Assembly: GCA_016182795.1 (NCBI GenBank)
Contig: JACPFW010000021.1
Location: 39,592 to 103,591 of the forward strand
DNA: 64,000 nt
Origin: Gemmatimonadota bacterium
Lineage (GTDB): Bacteria; Gemmatimonadota; Gemmatimonadetes; Gemmatimonadales; Gemmatimonadaceae
Direction of reading: 5' to 3'
The notes beneath the pieces are model-generated. The model saw only the letters and a list, made by a program, of their open reading frames with translations, had not been told where the DNA came from and did no database searches. Shown here in pieces: positions 36,341-45,426 of this stretch. The position numbers were made by a program, and so were the translations under genes. Numbering within the stretch: the stretch's first letter is position 1; each line of letters opens with the position of its first letter.

Positions 36341-37254
36341 GACGGCATGTCCTGGTCAAAGGCGACAAGGCGGTGGAAGTCGGCGACGCGACGGTCGATG
36401 TCGTCGCGCGTCACCGACAGTAGGCGCGTGATGGAGAATGCCTCGACGACGAACGAGCCCATCGCCGACCCAATGACCACCGCGCGGCGCATGTTGGCCT
36501 CGCTGAGATCGTTGGTGCGCGCCAGATAGCCCATGAACCCGCCGGCAAACGAGTCGCCCGCCCCCGTGGTATCGAAGACGGCCTCGAGTGGATAGGCCGG
36601 CGCATAGAAGATGGACTCGTTGGTGAACATGAAGGCGCCGTGCTCACCCTTCTTGATGAGCACCGTCTTGGGACCGCGGGCCAGAATCCAGCGCGCCGCC
36701 TGCACGAGATTGGCCTTCTCCGTTAGCTGGCGCGCCTCGCCGTCGTTCAGCGTGATGAGGTCAACCTTGGCGAGCAAATCAAGCAAATCGCCGCGGCGCG
36801 ACTCGATCCAGAAGTTCATCGTGTCGCAGGCGACGAACTTGGGCTTCTCCACCTGTTCGAGCACCTGCAGCTGCAGGCGCGGGTCGATGTTGGCGAGAAA
36901 GACGTACGAGGCCGATTTGAACTGGTCGGGCAGCTTGGGCCGGAAGTGTGAGAACACGCCAAGGCGCGTCTCGAGCGTCTCCGCCGAGTTCAGGTCGTGC
37001 CGGTAGCGGCCGCGCCAGCGGAACGACTCGCCCTCCGTCTTCTCGAGGCCGGCAAGGTCAATGCGCCGCTCGCGCAACGTCTCGAGCCGATCAACCGGAT
37101 AGTCGTCACCCACGACGCCCACTAACTGCACCGGCGACTGATGGCTGGCCGAGGCCGAGAAGTACGTGGCCGAGCCGCCGAGCACTTCATCGGCCTTGCC
37201 GAAGGGCGTCTCGACGGAATCGAGGGCCACAGAACCGACAACCAAGAGAGACAT
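36337..37254 (-). CDS. PfkB-family carbohydrate/nucleoside kinase
   Basis: A 305-residue ribokinase-like kinase. The N-terminal signature GGSATYFSASA (about 26-36) and the C-terminal ATP/anion-hole motif DTTGAGDSFAGGF (about 226-238, with the catalytic Asp) are both intact. Its coupling to purM hints at a nucleoside or purine-related substrate such as adenosine, but a sugar substrate is equally possible. The short gap to argS (37255-37304) contains nothing recognised. Confidence 0.85.
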   Translation of the reverse strand: MSLLVVGSVALDSVETPFGKADEVLGGSATYFSASASHQSPVQLVGVVGDDYPVDRLETLRERRIDLAGLEKTEGESFRWRGRYRHDLNSAETLETRLGVFSHFRPKLPDQFKSASYVFLANIDPRLQLQVLEQVEKPKFVACDTMNFWIESRRGDLLDLLAKVDLITLNDGEARQLTEKANLVQAARWILARGPKTVLIKKGEHGAFMFTNESIFYAPAYPLEAVFDTTGAGDSFAGGFMGYLARTNDLSEANMRRAVVIGSAMGSFVVEAFSITRLLSVTRDDIDRRVADFHRLVAFDQDMPS

Positions 37255-37304
37255 GGGAGGGTGCGGGGGAAGAGGCAGGGTGTGGTGCGGGGTGCTGGGG
37301 AGAG

Positions 37305-39002
37305 CTACATCCGATCCGGGGCCGAAATACCGAGCAGCGACAGTCCATTCGCCAGTACCTGGCGCGCGGACTTGGCGAGCACCAGGCGGGCGCGCAGGAT
37401 GTGCTCCGGCTCGCCGAGCACGTGGTGCTTGTGATACCAGAGATGCACCTGCCGCGCCGTCTCGAGCAGCCAGGCGGCGACGCGATGCGGTTCGAGCGAC
37501 TCGGCGGCGCCGCTGACGAGGCGAGGATAGTCGAGCAGTGAACTCACCAGTTCACGCTCGGCCTCCTCGCCCAGCGCATCCCACTGCACGCCGTCGGCAG
37601 TGATCGTGGCCGGGTCGATTTCGCCGACACGGAAGATGCCGCTCAGCCGCGCGTGCGCCATCTGGATGTAGTAGACCGGATTCTCTTCCGACTGCGAGCG
37701 CGCGAGATCGACGTCGAAGACCAGCTGGCTGTCGCCCTTGCGCATCAGGAGGAAGTACCGCACCGCGTCGCGTCCCACGTCGTCGATCAGATCGCGCACC
37801 GTGACGTAGCTGCCGGCGCGCTTGGAGATCTTCACCTCTTCGCCGCCGCGCGTGACCGTCACCATCTGGTGCAGCACGTACTCGGGATAGCCCGTGGGGA
37901 CGCCAACTTCGAGCGCCTGCAGGCCGGCGCGCACGCGCGCGGTGGTACCGTGGTGGTCGGCGCCCTGCACATTGATGGCGCGCGTGAAGCCGCGCCGCCA
38001 CTTGGTGACGTGATAGGCGACGTCGGGCACGAAATACGTGTACGTGCCGTCGCGCTTGCGCATCACGCGGTCCTTGTCGTCGCCAAAGTCCGTGGTCCGC
38101 AGCCAGAGCGCGCCGTCGTCCTCAAACGTGTGGCCGCCCTTCTGCAGCAGACCGACTGTCTCCTCGACCAGCCCGTCCGTGTAGAGCGAGGATTCGAGGT
38201 AGTAGACATCGAACTGCACGCCAAATGCCTTGAGGTCGAGGTCCTGCTCGGCGCGCAGCGCCGCCACCGCAAAGCGACGCATCGCGTCGAACAGCGCGAC
38301 ATCGGCCGGACGCGCGCCGCCGGCAATTGCCTGGGCGCCGGCGCGCAGCGCGTCGAGCGGCGGCGTGCCGTGCTCCGCTACGTAGCGCTCGGCGATCTCC
38401 TTGATGTACTCGCCGTTGTAGCCGCCCTCGGGGATCGCGACCTCGATGCCGGCGGCCTGCGCGACGCGCACCCACAACGACTTGGCGAGGTTCTCTATCT
38501 GCACGCCGGCGTCGTTGTAGTAGAACTCGCGCGTGACCGCATACCCTGCCCCTTCAAGCAGAGCGCTGATGGCGTCGCCAAGCGCGGCTTGTCGCCCGTG
38601 CCCGACGTGCAGCGGGCCAGTGGGGTTGGCCGATACGAACTCCACGTTGACCGGCTTGCCCTGCGCGACGTCGGTGCGGCCGTAGGCCGCGCCCTGTGCG
38701 AGAATGTCGGCGAGACCGCGCGCATGCGCGCCGGCATCGAGCCGGAAGTTGATGAACCCCGGTCCGGCAATTTCGGTGGCTGACACGCCGGCGGCGGCGA
38801 GATCGAGATGCGCCACCAGCTCGGCGGCGACATCGCGCGGCTTCTTGCCGAGCGGCTTTGCGAGGGTGAGCGCGAGGTTGGTCGCCCAGTCGCCGTGCGC
38901 GGGGTCGCGCGGACGCTCCAGCACCGGCGCCACGCCGGCCGGCGCGCCGACGGCAATCGCCGCCTTCGTCAGCGCCGCGCGCAGCAGCTCATCGGGCGTC
39001 AT
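37305..39002 (-). CDS. argS: Arginyl-tRNA synthetase
   Basis: The 565-residue class Ia synthetase begins with the Add-1 domain (1-115). HIGH is present as HVGHGR near 136 in the context VSANPTGPLHVGHG. The KMSKS loop is replaced by KISKRAG near 396, as in many ArgRS. The C-terminal DALR anticodon-binding domain ends the protein. The ATG overlaps the stop of the zinc ribbon gene (ATGA). Confidence 0.97.
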   Translation of the reverse strand: MTPDELLRAALTKAAIAVGAPAGVAPVLERPRDPAHGDWATNLALTLAKPLGKKPRDVAAELVAHLDLAAAGVSATEIAGPGFINFRLDAGAHARGLADILAQGAAYGRTDVAQGKPVNVEFVSANPTGPLHVGHGRQAALGDAISALLEGAGYAVTREFYYNDAGVQIENLAKSLWVRVAQAAGIEVAIPEGGYNGEYIKEIAERYVAEHGTPPLDALRAGAQAIAGGARPADVALFDAMRRFAVAALRAEQDLDLKAFGVQFDVYYLESSLYTDGLVEETVGLLQKGGHTFEDDGALWLRTTDFGDDKDRVMRKRDGTYTYFVPDVAYHVTKWRRGFTRAINVQGADHHGTTARVRAGLQALEVGVPTGYPEYVLHQMVTVTRGGEEVKISKRAGSYVTVRDLIDDVGRDAVRYFLLMRKGDSQLVFDVDLARSQSEENPVYYIQMAHARLSGIFRVGEIDPATITADGVQWDALGEEAERELVSSLLDYPRLVSGAAESLEPHRVAAWLLETARQVHLWYHKHHVLGEPEHILRARLVLAKSARQVLANGLSLLGISAPDRM

Positions 39003-39349
39003 TCACTCCCCTTGGATGGCGTGGACGGCGGCGCGCTGGCCGGTTTGGCATCTGTCTTCGCGGTCTCCGGCTTGGACGCTTCGCTCGTTCCGCCGTCGCT
39101 CTTGGCCGCACCGGATGACGAGGCGCTCGAGCCCTTCTTCGGGGCGCTCTGCGTCTTCTTGCCGTCCTTGCCGTAGTCCGTGATGTAGAACCCCGACCCC
39201 TTGAACAGCAGGCCGCCCCCGGCTGACATGCGACGTTCGCCGCGTGCACCGCAGGTGGGGCAAGGCAGTTCCGATTTGGCCGCGCTGATCTTGAGGAAGA
39301 ACTCCTCAAAATCGTGGCCGTTGGTGCAGCGATACTCGTACGTGGGCAT
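38999..39349 (-). CDS. FmdB-type zinc ribbon protein with low-complexity tail
   Basis: The 116-residue protein starts MPTYEYRCTNGHDFEEFF, the FmdB/CxxC regulatory zinc-ribbon signature; the second half of the site is CPTCGA near 30-33. The family motif FKGSGFYITDYG follows, and the last 50 residues are a Lys/Ser/Ala/Pro low-complexity tail that is probably disordered. In place of the first CxxC it has Cys-x3-His. Function is poorly defined; the family was named for a regulator of amidase genes. It is coupled to argS. Confidence 0.85.
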   Translation of the reverse strand: MPTYEYRCTNGHDFEEFFLKISAAKSELPCPTCGARGERRMSAGGGLLFKGSGFYITDYGKDGKKTQSAPKKGSSASSSGAAKSDGGTSEASKPETAKTDAKPASAPPSTPSKGSE

Positions 39350-39398
39350 GGCAGTCGAAGAGGGGCTAAGATGCGATAGCCATTTAGTTTACAACAAC

Positions 39399-39458
39399 GA
39401 TTGAGGATATGGAATGCGGATTGCGGCTGAGGATCGCGAATTCGGACCTCGATTGGCG
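39399..39458. repeat. Heptamer-type repeat (GATTGCG family), right of fmdB
   Basis: The plus strand reads GATTGAG, GATATGG, AATGCGG, ATTGCGG, CTGAGGA, TCGCGAA, then TTCGGACCTCGATTGGCGAT: AT-richer, degenerate 7-bp units abutting the stop codon of the unknown zinc-ribbon gene. The related arrays lie at 40575-40692 and 46761-46830. Confidence 0.65.
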
Positions 39459-39459
39459 A

Positions 39460-40572
39460 TTACCCCTGAAGGCGCAGCTTGAGCCGCGCGAGCGCCAGGT
39501 CGATGCTGGACGGGGTCAGGGTGTCGGTGATGCGCGCCAGTTCCTCGGCTTCGCGCCAGGCCGCTTCGAGGTCGAGCAGTTCGCCAGCGAGCAGTTCGCG
39601 TTCGCGCTGTTCCTGAAGGGCCATCTCGATGGCGATGCGCGTGGGCGCCGCCAGGCCGCCCAGATTACCTTCGTCCTTCCACGACTCAGCTCGCAGCATC
39701 TTGCCGGCGTATGTCTCGAGCACCGCCTGTGGCAGGAAGGGGCTCCCGCGGTCCGCCACGCGCTCCAACATCTGCACCGCCATCTGCTCGTCTTCGCGAC
39801 TCCCACCTGATCGGTTCACCTTGGTCAAGAGCTTTGAGAGGACGCGCGGGACGTCGTCACCTTGATAGGATGCGCGCGCTCCGCCGACGATAGGGACGTT
39901 TAGCAGAAGGCCCGATCGCTCTGAGGCCCACACCACCTGCCCGCCGCGCGCGTGCTTCGACTCCACCCGGGCGATTCGCACGCCTTCCGTGCGCTCCGGA
40001 CTTTCGTCGCGTCGAGGCAGCCGCACCCCAAAAAGCGAGCGGACTTTCGGATCGTCCGGATCCTCAGTCGAGTGCTCCGGAATGGGGAGGGCCAGCCGCG
40101 TGGCGCGTTCGTAGCCGCGCTTCACAAGATTCCACGCCCAGTTGCCCGCGATGATGCCGAATCCAGCGGTCTTCGCGCCGATGTAGAGTCCCGCCGTCGC
40201 CGCCAGTCCACCCGCGACCAGCAATCGATACTTCCGCCGACGCGCCGCCAATTGCGCGCCAAACCGCCACGCCGCCAGCTCCGGCCGCATCGCGGCGCCG
40301 ACGCGCACCAGCTCCGTTCCCTCCGCCACCCGCGCCAGCCCGATGTTGTCGGTGCTCATCCGCAGGCGCGTCCCCTCAAACAGGCGCTCGCACTCCTCGA
40401 TCGCCTCCCAGCGCTCCTCCACCGGGGAGAGGTTCCACCGTTTGCACTGCGCGCAGATCACCCACAGCCGGCCGTTCGCGAGATCGAACGCGAGGCGTCG
40501 GCCGACCGAAAAGTGCTCAACGACCTCGTTGGCGCCGAGGTCCGCGTGGCAATACAGGCACGTTGAGTACAT
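39460..40572 (-). CDS. Unknown zinc-ribbon membrane protein
   Basis: I do not recognise this 370-residue protein. The N terminus carries two CxxC pairs, Cys5/Cys8 and Cys40/Cys43, 31 residues apart, which should form a zinc ribbon. One hydrophobic helix follows near 115-136 (YRLLVAGGLAATAGLYIGA) after a basic stretch (RRRK). The region 150-260 is charged and beta-poor, and the C-terminal 100 residues are Glu/Leu/Ala-rich and likely helical or coiled coil. The base composition looks slightly less GC-rich than its neighbours. GATTGCG-family repeats lie on both sides, an inverted pair immediately upstream. Confidence 0.7.
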   Translation of the reverse strand: MYSTCLYCHADLGANEVVEHFSVGRRLAFDLANGRLWVICAQCKRWNLSPVEERWEAIEECERLFEGTRLRMSTDNIGLARVAEGTELVRVGAAMRPELAAWRFGAQLAARRRKYRLLVAGGLAATAGLYIGAKTAGFGIIAGNWAWNLVKRGYERATRLALPIPEHSTEDPDDPKVRSLFGVRLPRRDESPERTEGVRIARVESKHARGGQVVWASERSGLLLNVPIVGGARASYQGDDVPRVLSKLLTKVNRSGGSREDEQMAVQMLERVADRGSPFLPQAVLETYAGKMLRAESWKDEGNLGGLAAPTRIAIEMALQEQRERELLAGELLDLEAAWREAEELARITDTLTPSSIDLALARLKLRLQG

Positions 40573-40697
40573 GCGATTTAGGACGTGGACCTAGGATTTC
40601 GATTGAGGAGCACGACACAGGAGCACGATGACCGATCATCGACAATCGCGATCCTCAATCGAAATCATGAATCGCAATCCTACGTCCAAATCAAAGC
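40573..40697. repeat. Large inverted repeat of GATTGCG-type heptamers
   Basis: A perfect 15-bp pair (GATTTCGATTGAGGA at 40595-40609, complement at 40652-40666) and an outer near-perfect pair (GATTTAGGACGT at 40575-40586, ACGTCCAAATC at 40682-40692) enclose degenerate heptamers. The structure fills the 125 bases between the mutase gene and the unknown zinc-ribbon gene, whose promoter must lie in or beyond it. Confidence 0.75.
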
Positions 40698-42254
40698 TTA
40701 GCGGTACTTCCCCCATACTCTTTCCAACGCATCGCTGATCTCGCCAACGCTCGCCCGCGACCGCACCGCATCAATGACCAGCGGCATCAGCCGCGTCTCG
40801 CCGGCCCGCGCCGCGCTCTCGATGGCACTGAGCCTGGCCGCCACCGCCGCGCCGTCGCGCGATGCCTTCACGGCGGTGAGGCGCGCGCGCTGTTCGCTCT
40901 CGAGCTGGCGATAGTCTGGCGTTGGAATCACCGGCGGCTGCGCGCCGTCGCCGAACTTGTTCACGCCGACCACCACGGTCTGTCCGGACTCCACGCTGAG
41001 CTGGTACGCATACGCGCTCTTGCCGATTTCCTCCTGCATGAAGCCGGCCTCGATGGCGCGCGCGGCGCCGCCCAACTCCTCCACCTTCGCCATCAGCTCC
41101 ACCGCGCGCCGTTCGAGTTCATCGGTGAGCGACTCCACATAGAACGACCCGGCCAGCGGATCGACCGTCTGCGCCACCCCGCTCTCGTAGGCCACGATCT
41201 GCTGCGTCCGCAGGGCCAGCGTCGCCGCCTCGGCTGTCGGCAGGGCAAGCGCCTCGTCGTACCCGTTGGTGTGCAGCGACTGCGTGCCGCCCAGCGTCGC
41301 GGCCAGCGTTTGCACCGCCACGCGCACCACGTTGTTTAGCGGCTGCTGCGCGGTGAGCGTGACGCCCCCCGTCTGCGTGTGGAAGCGCATGCGGCAGCTC
41401 GCGTCGCTGGCGCCGTAGCGTTCGCGCATCAGTCGCGCCCAGAGCCGGCGCGCGGCGCGGAACTTCGCCACTTCCTCGAACAGGTCGTTGTGGCAGGCAA
41501 AGAAGAACGACAGCCGCGGCGCAAAGGCATCCACCGCCAGCCCGGCGTCCACCGCCGCCTGCACGTAGGCCAGCGCATTGGCAAAGGTGAACGCGATCTC
41601 CTGCACCGCGGTCGCCCCGGCCTCACGCATGTGGTAACCGGAAATCGAGATCGGATTCCACTGCGGAACCTCCGCGGCGCAGAATCGGAAGGTCTCGGCA
41701 ATCAGAGCCAGCGACGGCGCCGGCGGATACACGTAGGTGCCGCGGGCGACGTACTCCTTGAGGATGTCGTTCTGGATCGTCCCGCTCAACTGACCACGCG
41801 CGATGCCGCGCTCCTCAGCGACGACGATGTACATCGCCAGCAGCGTCGACGCCGTGGCGTTGATGGTCATCGACGTGCTCACCCGCTCGAGCGGCAGGTC
41901 GGCGAGCAACGCGTGCATGTCCTCGACGGTGTCGATGGCAACGCCCACCCGCCCGACTTCGCCGAGGGCGCGCTGACTGTCGCTGTCGATCCCCATCTGC
42001 GTGGGCAGATCGAAGGCCACCGACAATCCCGTCTGGCCCGCATCGAGCAGCAGCCTGAAGCGCCGGTTGGTCTCCGCCGCCGTCCCGAATCCCGCGTATT
42101 GGCGCATCGTCCACAGACGTCCGCGGTACATCGTAGGTTGCACGCCGCGCGTAAACGGGAACTCGCCCGGCGCGCCCAGCGCCTCGGCGCCACGCTCGTT
42201 GGGGCCGTACATCGGGGCAATGGGAATGCCCGACGGCGAATGCACGTCAGCCAT
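40698..42254 (-). CDS. Methylmalonyl-CoA mutase, large (catalytic barrel) subunit
   Basis: The 518-residue protein matches the acyl-CoA mutase TIM barrel: [16 protein letters not shown] (with the Tyr typical of methylmalonyl over isobutyryl mutases), [23 protein letters not shown] and [11 protein letters not shown]. It ends after the barrel, lacking the DxHxxG cobalamin domain, so a separate small subunit is needed. The reaction interconverts methylmalonyl-CoA and succinyl-CoA using adenosylcobalamin. It follows fbp directly, with no gap. Confidence 0.9.
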   Translation of the reverse strand: MADVHSPSGIPIAPMYGPNERGAEALGAPGEFPFTRGVQPTMYRGRLWTMRQYAGFGTAAETNRRFRLLLDAGQTGLSVAFDLPTQMGIDSDSQRALGEVGRVGVAIDTVEDMHALLADLPLERVSTSMTINATASTLLAMYIVVAEERGIARGQLSGTIQNDILKEYVARGTYVYPPAPSLALIAETFRFCAAEVPQWNPISISGYHMREAGATAVQEIAFTFANALAYVQAAVDAGLAVDAFAPRLSFFFACHNDLFEEVAKFRAARRLWARLMRERYGASDASCRMRFHTQTGGVTLTAQQPLNNVVRVAVQTLAATLGGTQSLHTNGYDEALALPTAEAATLALRTQQIVAYESGVAQTVDPLAGSFYVESLTDELERRAVELMAKVEELGGAARAIEAGFMQEEIGKSAYAYQLSVESGQTVVVGVNKFGDGAQPPVIPTPDYRQLESEQRARLTAVKASRDGAAVAARLSAIESAARAGETRLMPLVIDAVRSRASVGEISDALERVWGKYR

Positions 42255-43271
42255 CTAGCGATCGTCCTTGAGCATCAGCGTGGCCGTGTCGACATCGCAC
42301 TTGCTGCCAATGAACAGCGGCGACCGCTGATGCAACGCGCTCGGCACGACGTCCATCAGCCTCCCCTTGCCATTGGTCGCCGCACCACCCGCCTGCTCGC
42401 AGATGAACGCCAGCGGATTGCACTCGTACAGCAGTCGCAGCTTGCCCTCGGGGCTTTTGCTGTTCGCTGGATACACGAAGATGCCGCCGCCGAGCAGGTT
42501 GCGATGGAAGTCGGCGACCAATGATCCCACGTAGCGCACGTTCATCGCCTCGCGCCGGTCATCCAGGCCGCGGTACCGGCGCATCAACGCGCGCACCGGC
42601 TCGCTCCAGTGGCGCTCGTACGAGTCGTTCACGGACAGGTACTTCCCCACCGTCGGTGTCTGAATATGCGGGTGCGACAGCAGAAATTCGCCGATGCTCG
42701 GGTCAAGCGTGAATCCGTGCGCGCCGTGGCCGGTGGTGTACACCATCATCGTGCTCGAACCGTAGATGACGTACCCTGCCGCCACCTGCTTCATCCCCGG
42801 CTGGAGCATGTCTTCCACCCTGCCCTGTCCCTCACCCGGCGTGACGCGCCGCAGCACAGAGAATATGGTTCCGACCGGGACGTTGACGTCGATGTTGGAC
42901 GAGCCGTCCAGCGGGTCGAAGAGCAGCACGTACTTGCCGCACTTGAACTGCGGCGGGATCTCAATGATCCCCTCCTCCTCCTCCGACGCCATCGCGCACA
43001 GGCGGCCGCCATGGTCCATGGCCTTCGTGATGATTGCGTTGGCGATGACATCGAGCTTCTGCTGGTGCTCGCCTTGCACATTGTCCGAACCGGCAGCGCC
43101 GAGGATGTCGATGAGGCCGGCGCGGCGCACCTTGCTGCTGATCATCTTGGCGGCGACGGCGAGGTCGTACAGGATGCCCGACAGCTCCCCGGTAGCTTCC
43201 GGGAAGAGGGCTTCCTGCTCGATGATGAAGCGATCGATGGTGACGATCGACGTATCGGAGTGGAAGATCAT
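42255..43271 (-). CDS. fbp: Fructose-1,6-bisphosphatase, class I
   Basis: A 338-residue gluconeogenic phosphatase. The metal and substrate motif LDPLDGSSNIDVNVPVGTIF is present near 118-137, and SDNVQGEHQQKLDVIAN near 62-78 is typical of class I. It converts fructose 1,6-bisphosphate to fructose 6-phosphate in the cytoplasm. It lies 21 bases downstream of comEC and is contiguous with the mutase gene. Confidence 0.96.
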   Translation of the reverse strand: MIFHSDTSIVTIDRFIIEQEALFPEATGELSGILYDLAVAAKMISSKVRRAGLIDILGAAGSDNVQGEHQQKLDVIANAIITKAMDHGGRLCAMASEEEEGIIEIPPQFKCGKYVLLFDPLDGSSNIDVNVPVGTIFSVLRRVTPGEGQGRVEDMLQPGMKQVAAGYVIYGSSTMMVYTTGHGAHGFTLDPSIGEFLLSHPHIQTPTVGKYLSVNDSYERHWSEPVRALMRRYRGLDDRREAMNVRYVGSLVADFHRNLLGGGIFVYPANSKSPEGKLRLLYECNPLAFICEQAGGAATNGKGRLMDVVPSALHQRSPLFIGSKCDVDTATLMLKDDR

Positions 43272-43292
43272 GGCGTGAAAGGTCGCCCGTGC

Positions 43293-45356
43293 TCACCGCA
43301 GGCGCCAGCGTACGCCTGCGGCCTCCAGCCGCCACCCCGCGCCATCGGTGCGCGCCACGATCGCCCCCAGCTGATCGGTGCGCAGGACCGTGGCGCCGGC
43401 GTCGGACAGCCGCCGCATCACCACCGGATCAGGATGCCCGTACACGTTGCGCGCCGCCACCGACACCAAGGCCGCGCGCGGCTGCACGGCCGCCAGCCAT
43501 TCCTCGGTGCTGCTCGTCCCGCTCCCGTGGTGCGCCACTTTCAACAGGTCGGCGCGCAGCAGCTCCGGCGACCGCTCCAGCAGCCAGCGCTCCTCGGCCG
43601 CCTCCGCGTCACCGGTGAACAGCATGGTCGCCCCTCGGTACTCCAGCCGCACAACGAGACTCGCGAGATTGGGGTCAGTGAGACCCACGGACCAGGCTGA
43701 ATCGGGAGCCAGTACGCGCAGGCGCACGCCGTCGATTTCCACGACGTCCCCCGCCCGGGCGCGACGCCAGATGACACCCTGTCGCCCGGCCTCAAGCAAT
43801 GACCTCCGGTACGGTGGGCTGCCTCCGGCAAACGCGGCGTCGAGATACGCCGCCGGACGCATCGACTGAAAGACCGACGCCGCCCCGCCGACATGATCGG
43901 CGTGCGGATGCGACAACGAGAAGAGCACCAACGGTCCGCCCCGCGCGCGCAGGTACGGCACAATCGTGGTGCGCCCCGCGTCGCGCTTGTCGTCGCCGCG
44001 CCCGGCGTCGAACAGCAGCCACCGCCCGCGCGGCGTGCGCACGGCCACCGCGTCGCCCTGTCCGACGTCGATCATATGGACTTCCAGATCGCCGCTCGTC
44101 GGCGCCGGCGCGAAGGCCGCCACCGCGACCGCGCCGAGCGCGATGAGCGTTGGGCGCGCCCAAAAGTGATTCACGCAGCCGGCGAGCACGGCTACGCAGG
44201 CCACGCCCAGCGCGACTGCCGTCAGCAACGACGGAGCCACATGCACCGTGGCCCACGGCAGCGAGGCGCCGGCCCAGGCCACGAGGTCAAAGGCGCGCAC
44301 CATCGGCAGCGACGCGGCGGCAACGAGGCTCGCCGCGGCCGGCCACCACGAGAGCGCCAGCCCCAGAAAGAGCGTCGGTTGGAGCAGCGCGATTACCGGG
44401 CCGGCGGCGATGTTGGCGAACGGCGCCACCGTGCTCACGCGCCCAAAGTGCCACGCCACCAGCGGCGCGGTGGCAAATGAGGCCACCACGCTGACCACAA
44501 GTTCGCCCGCGATCTTGCGCCGCCATCCGTCGAGCTCGCGCGGAAGCACGCGCTCCGACACGGCGCGTCCGGCAATGAGCGCCGCAAAGCCGCTGACGCT
44601 CAACTGCCAGCCGAGATCGACGGCGGTGCGCGGTTGATACAACAGCGGCACGCCCCCGCCCCACGCCAGCGCCGCCCACGGCGACGTATTGCGCTGCAGC
44701 GCGAACGCCACGGCCTGCGCGCCAATCATCACGGCGCTGCGCACCGCCGGCGGCGGCGCCCCAATCATCAACACGTACAGCGCGACGAGGGTGAGCCCCG
44801 CCCACCGCGCGCTCGCGGCGGGCAAGCGCGCCGCCTGCAAGATGAGCAGCATGGCGCCCGACACGATGGCCACGTGCAGCCCCGAGATGGAGAGCATGTG
44901 CACGATACCGGCGTCCGCATAGCGGTCGCGCACCTGCGTGTCGAGATCCTTGGTGTCGGCGATCAGCAGCGCGCGCACCAGCCCCGCGTCGCGGGCGAAG
45001 TACCGGTCGATCGCCGCGCCGGCGCGCTCCCGCCACGGCGCCAGCACCGCGGGCGGCTCGTACTTGGTTCGGCAGCGAAACGGCTGGCGCTCGCGCGCCA
45101 TGCACTCCCGGTCCACACGCGCGGCATTGGCACCGACGGTCAGCCCCAGCGCGACGATCAGCAGGATGGCGCCGGCGCTGGCGCGACGAAGCCCGAGTGC
45201 AAGGACGGCCGAAAACGCCACAGCCCCACCCAGCGCCGCGGCGCTGGCGACCGATTCGGCCGACAGTCCGGCAATCAGACCGGCGGCGTAGGCCGCGGCG
45301 GCCCAGGCGATGAGGGGGATGCGCGCTCCGTTCGCGGTTCGCGTGGAGTATCGCAA
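43293..45356 (-). CDS. comEC: ComEC/Rec2 family DNA uptake channel
   Basis: The 687-residue membrane protein has N-terminal helices and an OB-like extracellular part, the competence domain with LSISGLHVAIVSGAML (about 155-170) and several more helices. A C-terminal metallo-beta-lactamase-like domain (about 465-687) has the intact HxHxDH motif (SLSHPHADHVGG). ComEC transports single-stranded DNA inward during natural transformation; the intact nuclease-like site suggests the protein can also degrade the other strand. No other com genes are visible here. Confidence 0.92.
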   Translation of the reverse strand: MRYSTRTANGARIPLIAWAAAAYAAGLIAGLSAESVASAAALGGAVAFSAVLALGLRRASAGAILLIVALGLTVGANAARVDRECMARERQPFRCRTKYEPPAVLAPWRERAGAAIDRYFARDAGLVRALLIADTKDLDTQVRDRYADAGIVHMLSISGLHVAIVSGAMLLILQAARLPAASARWAGLTLVALYVLMIGAPPPAVRSAVMIGAQAVAFALQRNTSPWAALAWGGGVPLLYQPRTAVDLGWQLSVSGFAALIAGRAVSERVLPRELDGWRRKIAGELVVSVVASFATAPLVAWHFGRVSTVAPFANIAAGPVIALLQPTLFLGLALSWWPAAASLVAAASLPMVRAFDLVAWAGASLPWATVHVAPSLLTAVALGVACVAVLAGCVNHFWARPTLIALGAVAVAAFAPAPTSGDLEVHMIDVGQGDAVAVRTPRGRWLLFDAGRGDDKRDAGRTTIVPYLRARGGPLVLFSLSHPHADHVGGAASVFQSMRPAAYLDAAFAGGSPPYRRSLLEAGRQGVIWRRARAGDVVEIDGVRLRVLAPDSAWSVGLTDPNLASLVVRLEYRGATMLFTGDAEAAEERWLLERSPELLRADLLKVAHHGSGTSSTEEWLAAVQPRAALVSVAARNVYGHPDPVVMRRLSDAGATVLRTDQLGAIVARTDGAGWRLEAAGVRWRLR

Positions 45357-45426
45357 TGGACACGGCCGTCAGCGGCACCGTTCTGCCGCCGCGCGTGTCA
45401 AATCAGCGCGCCGTTTCCTGCGGTGC

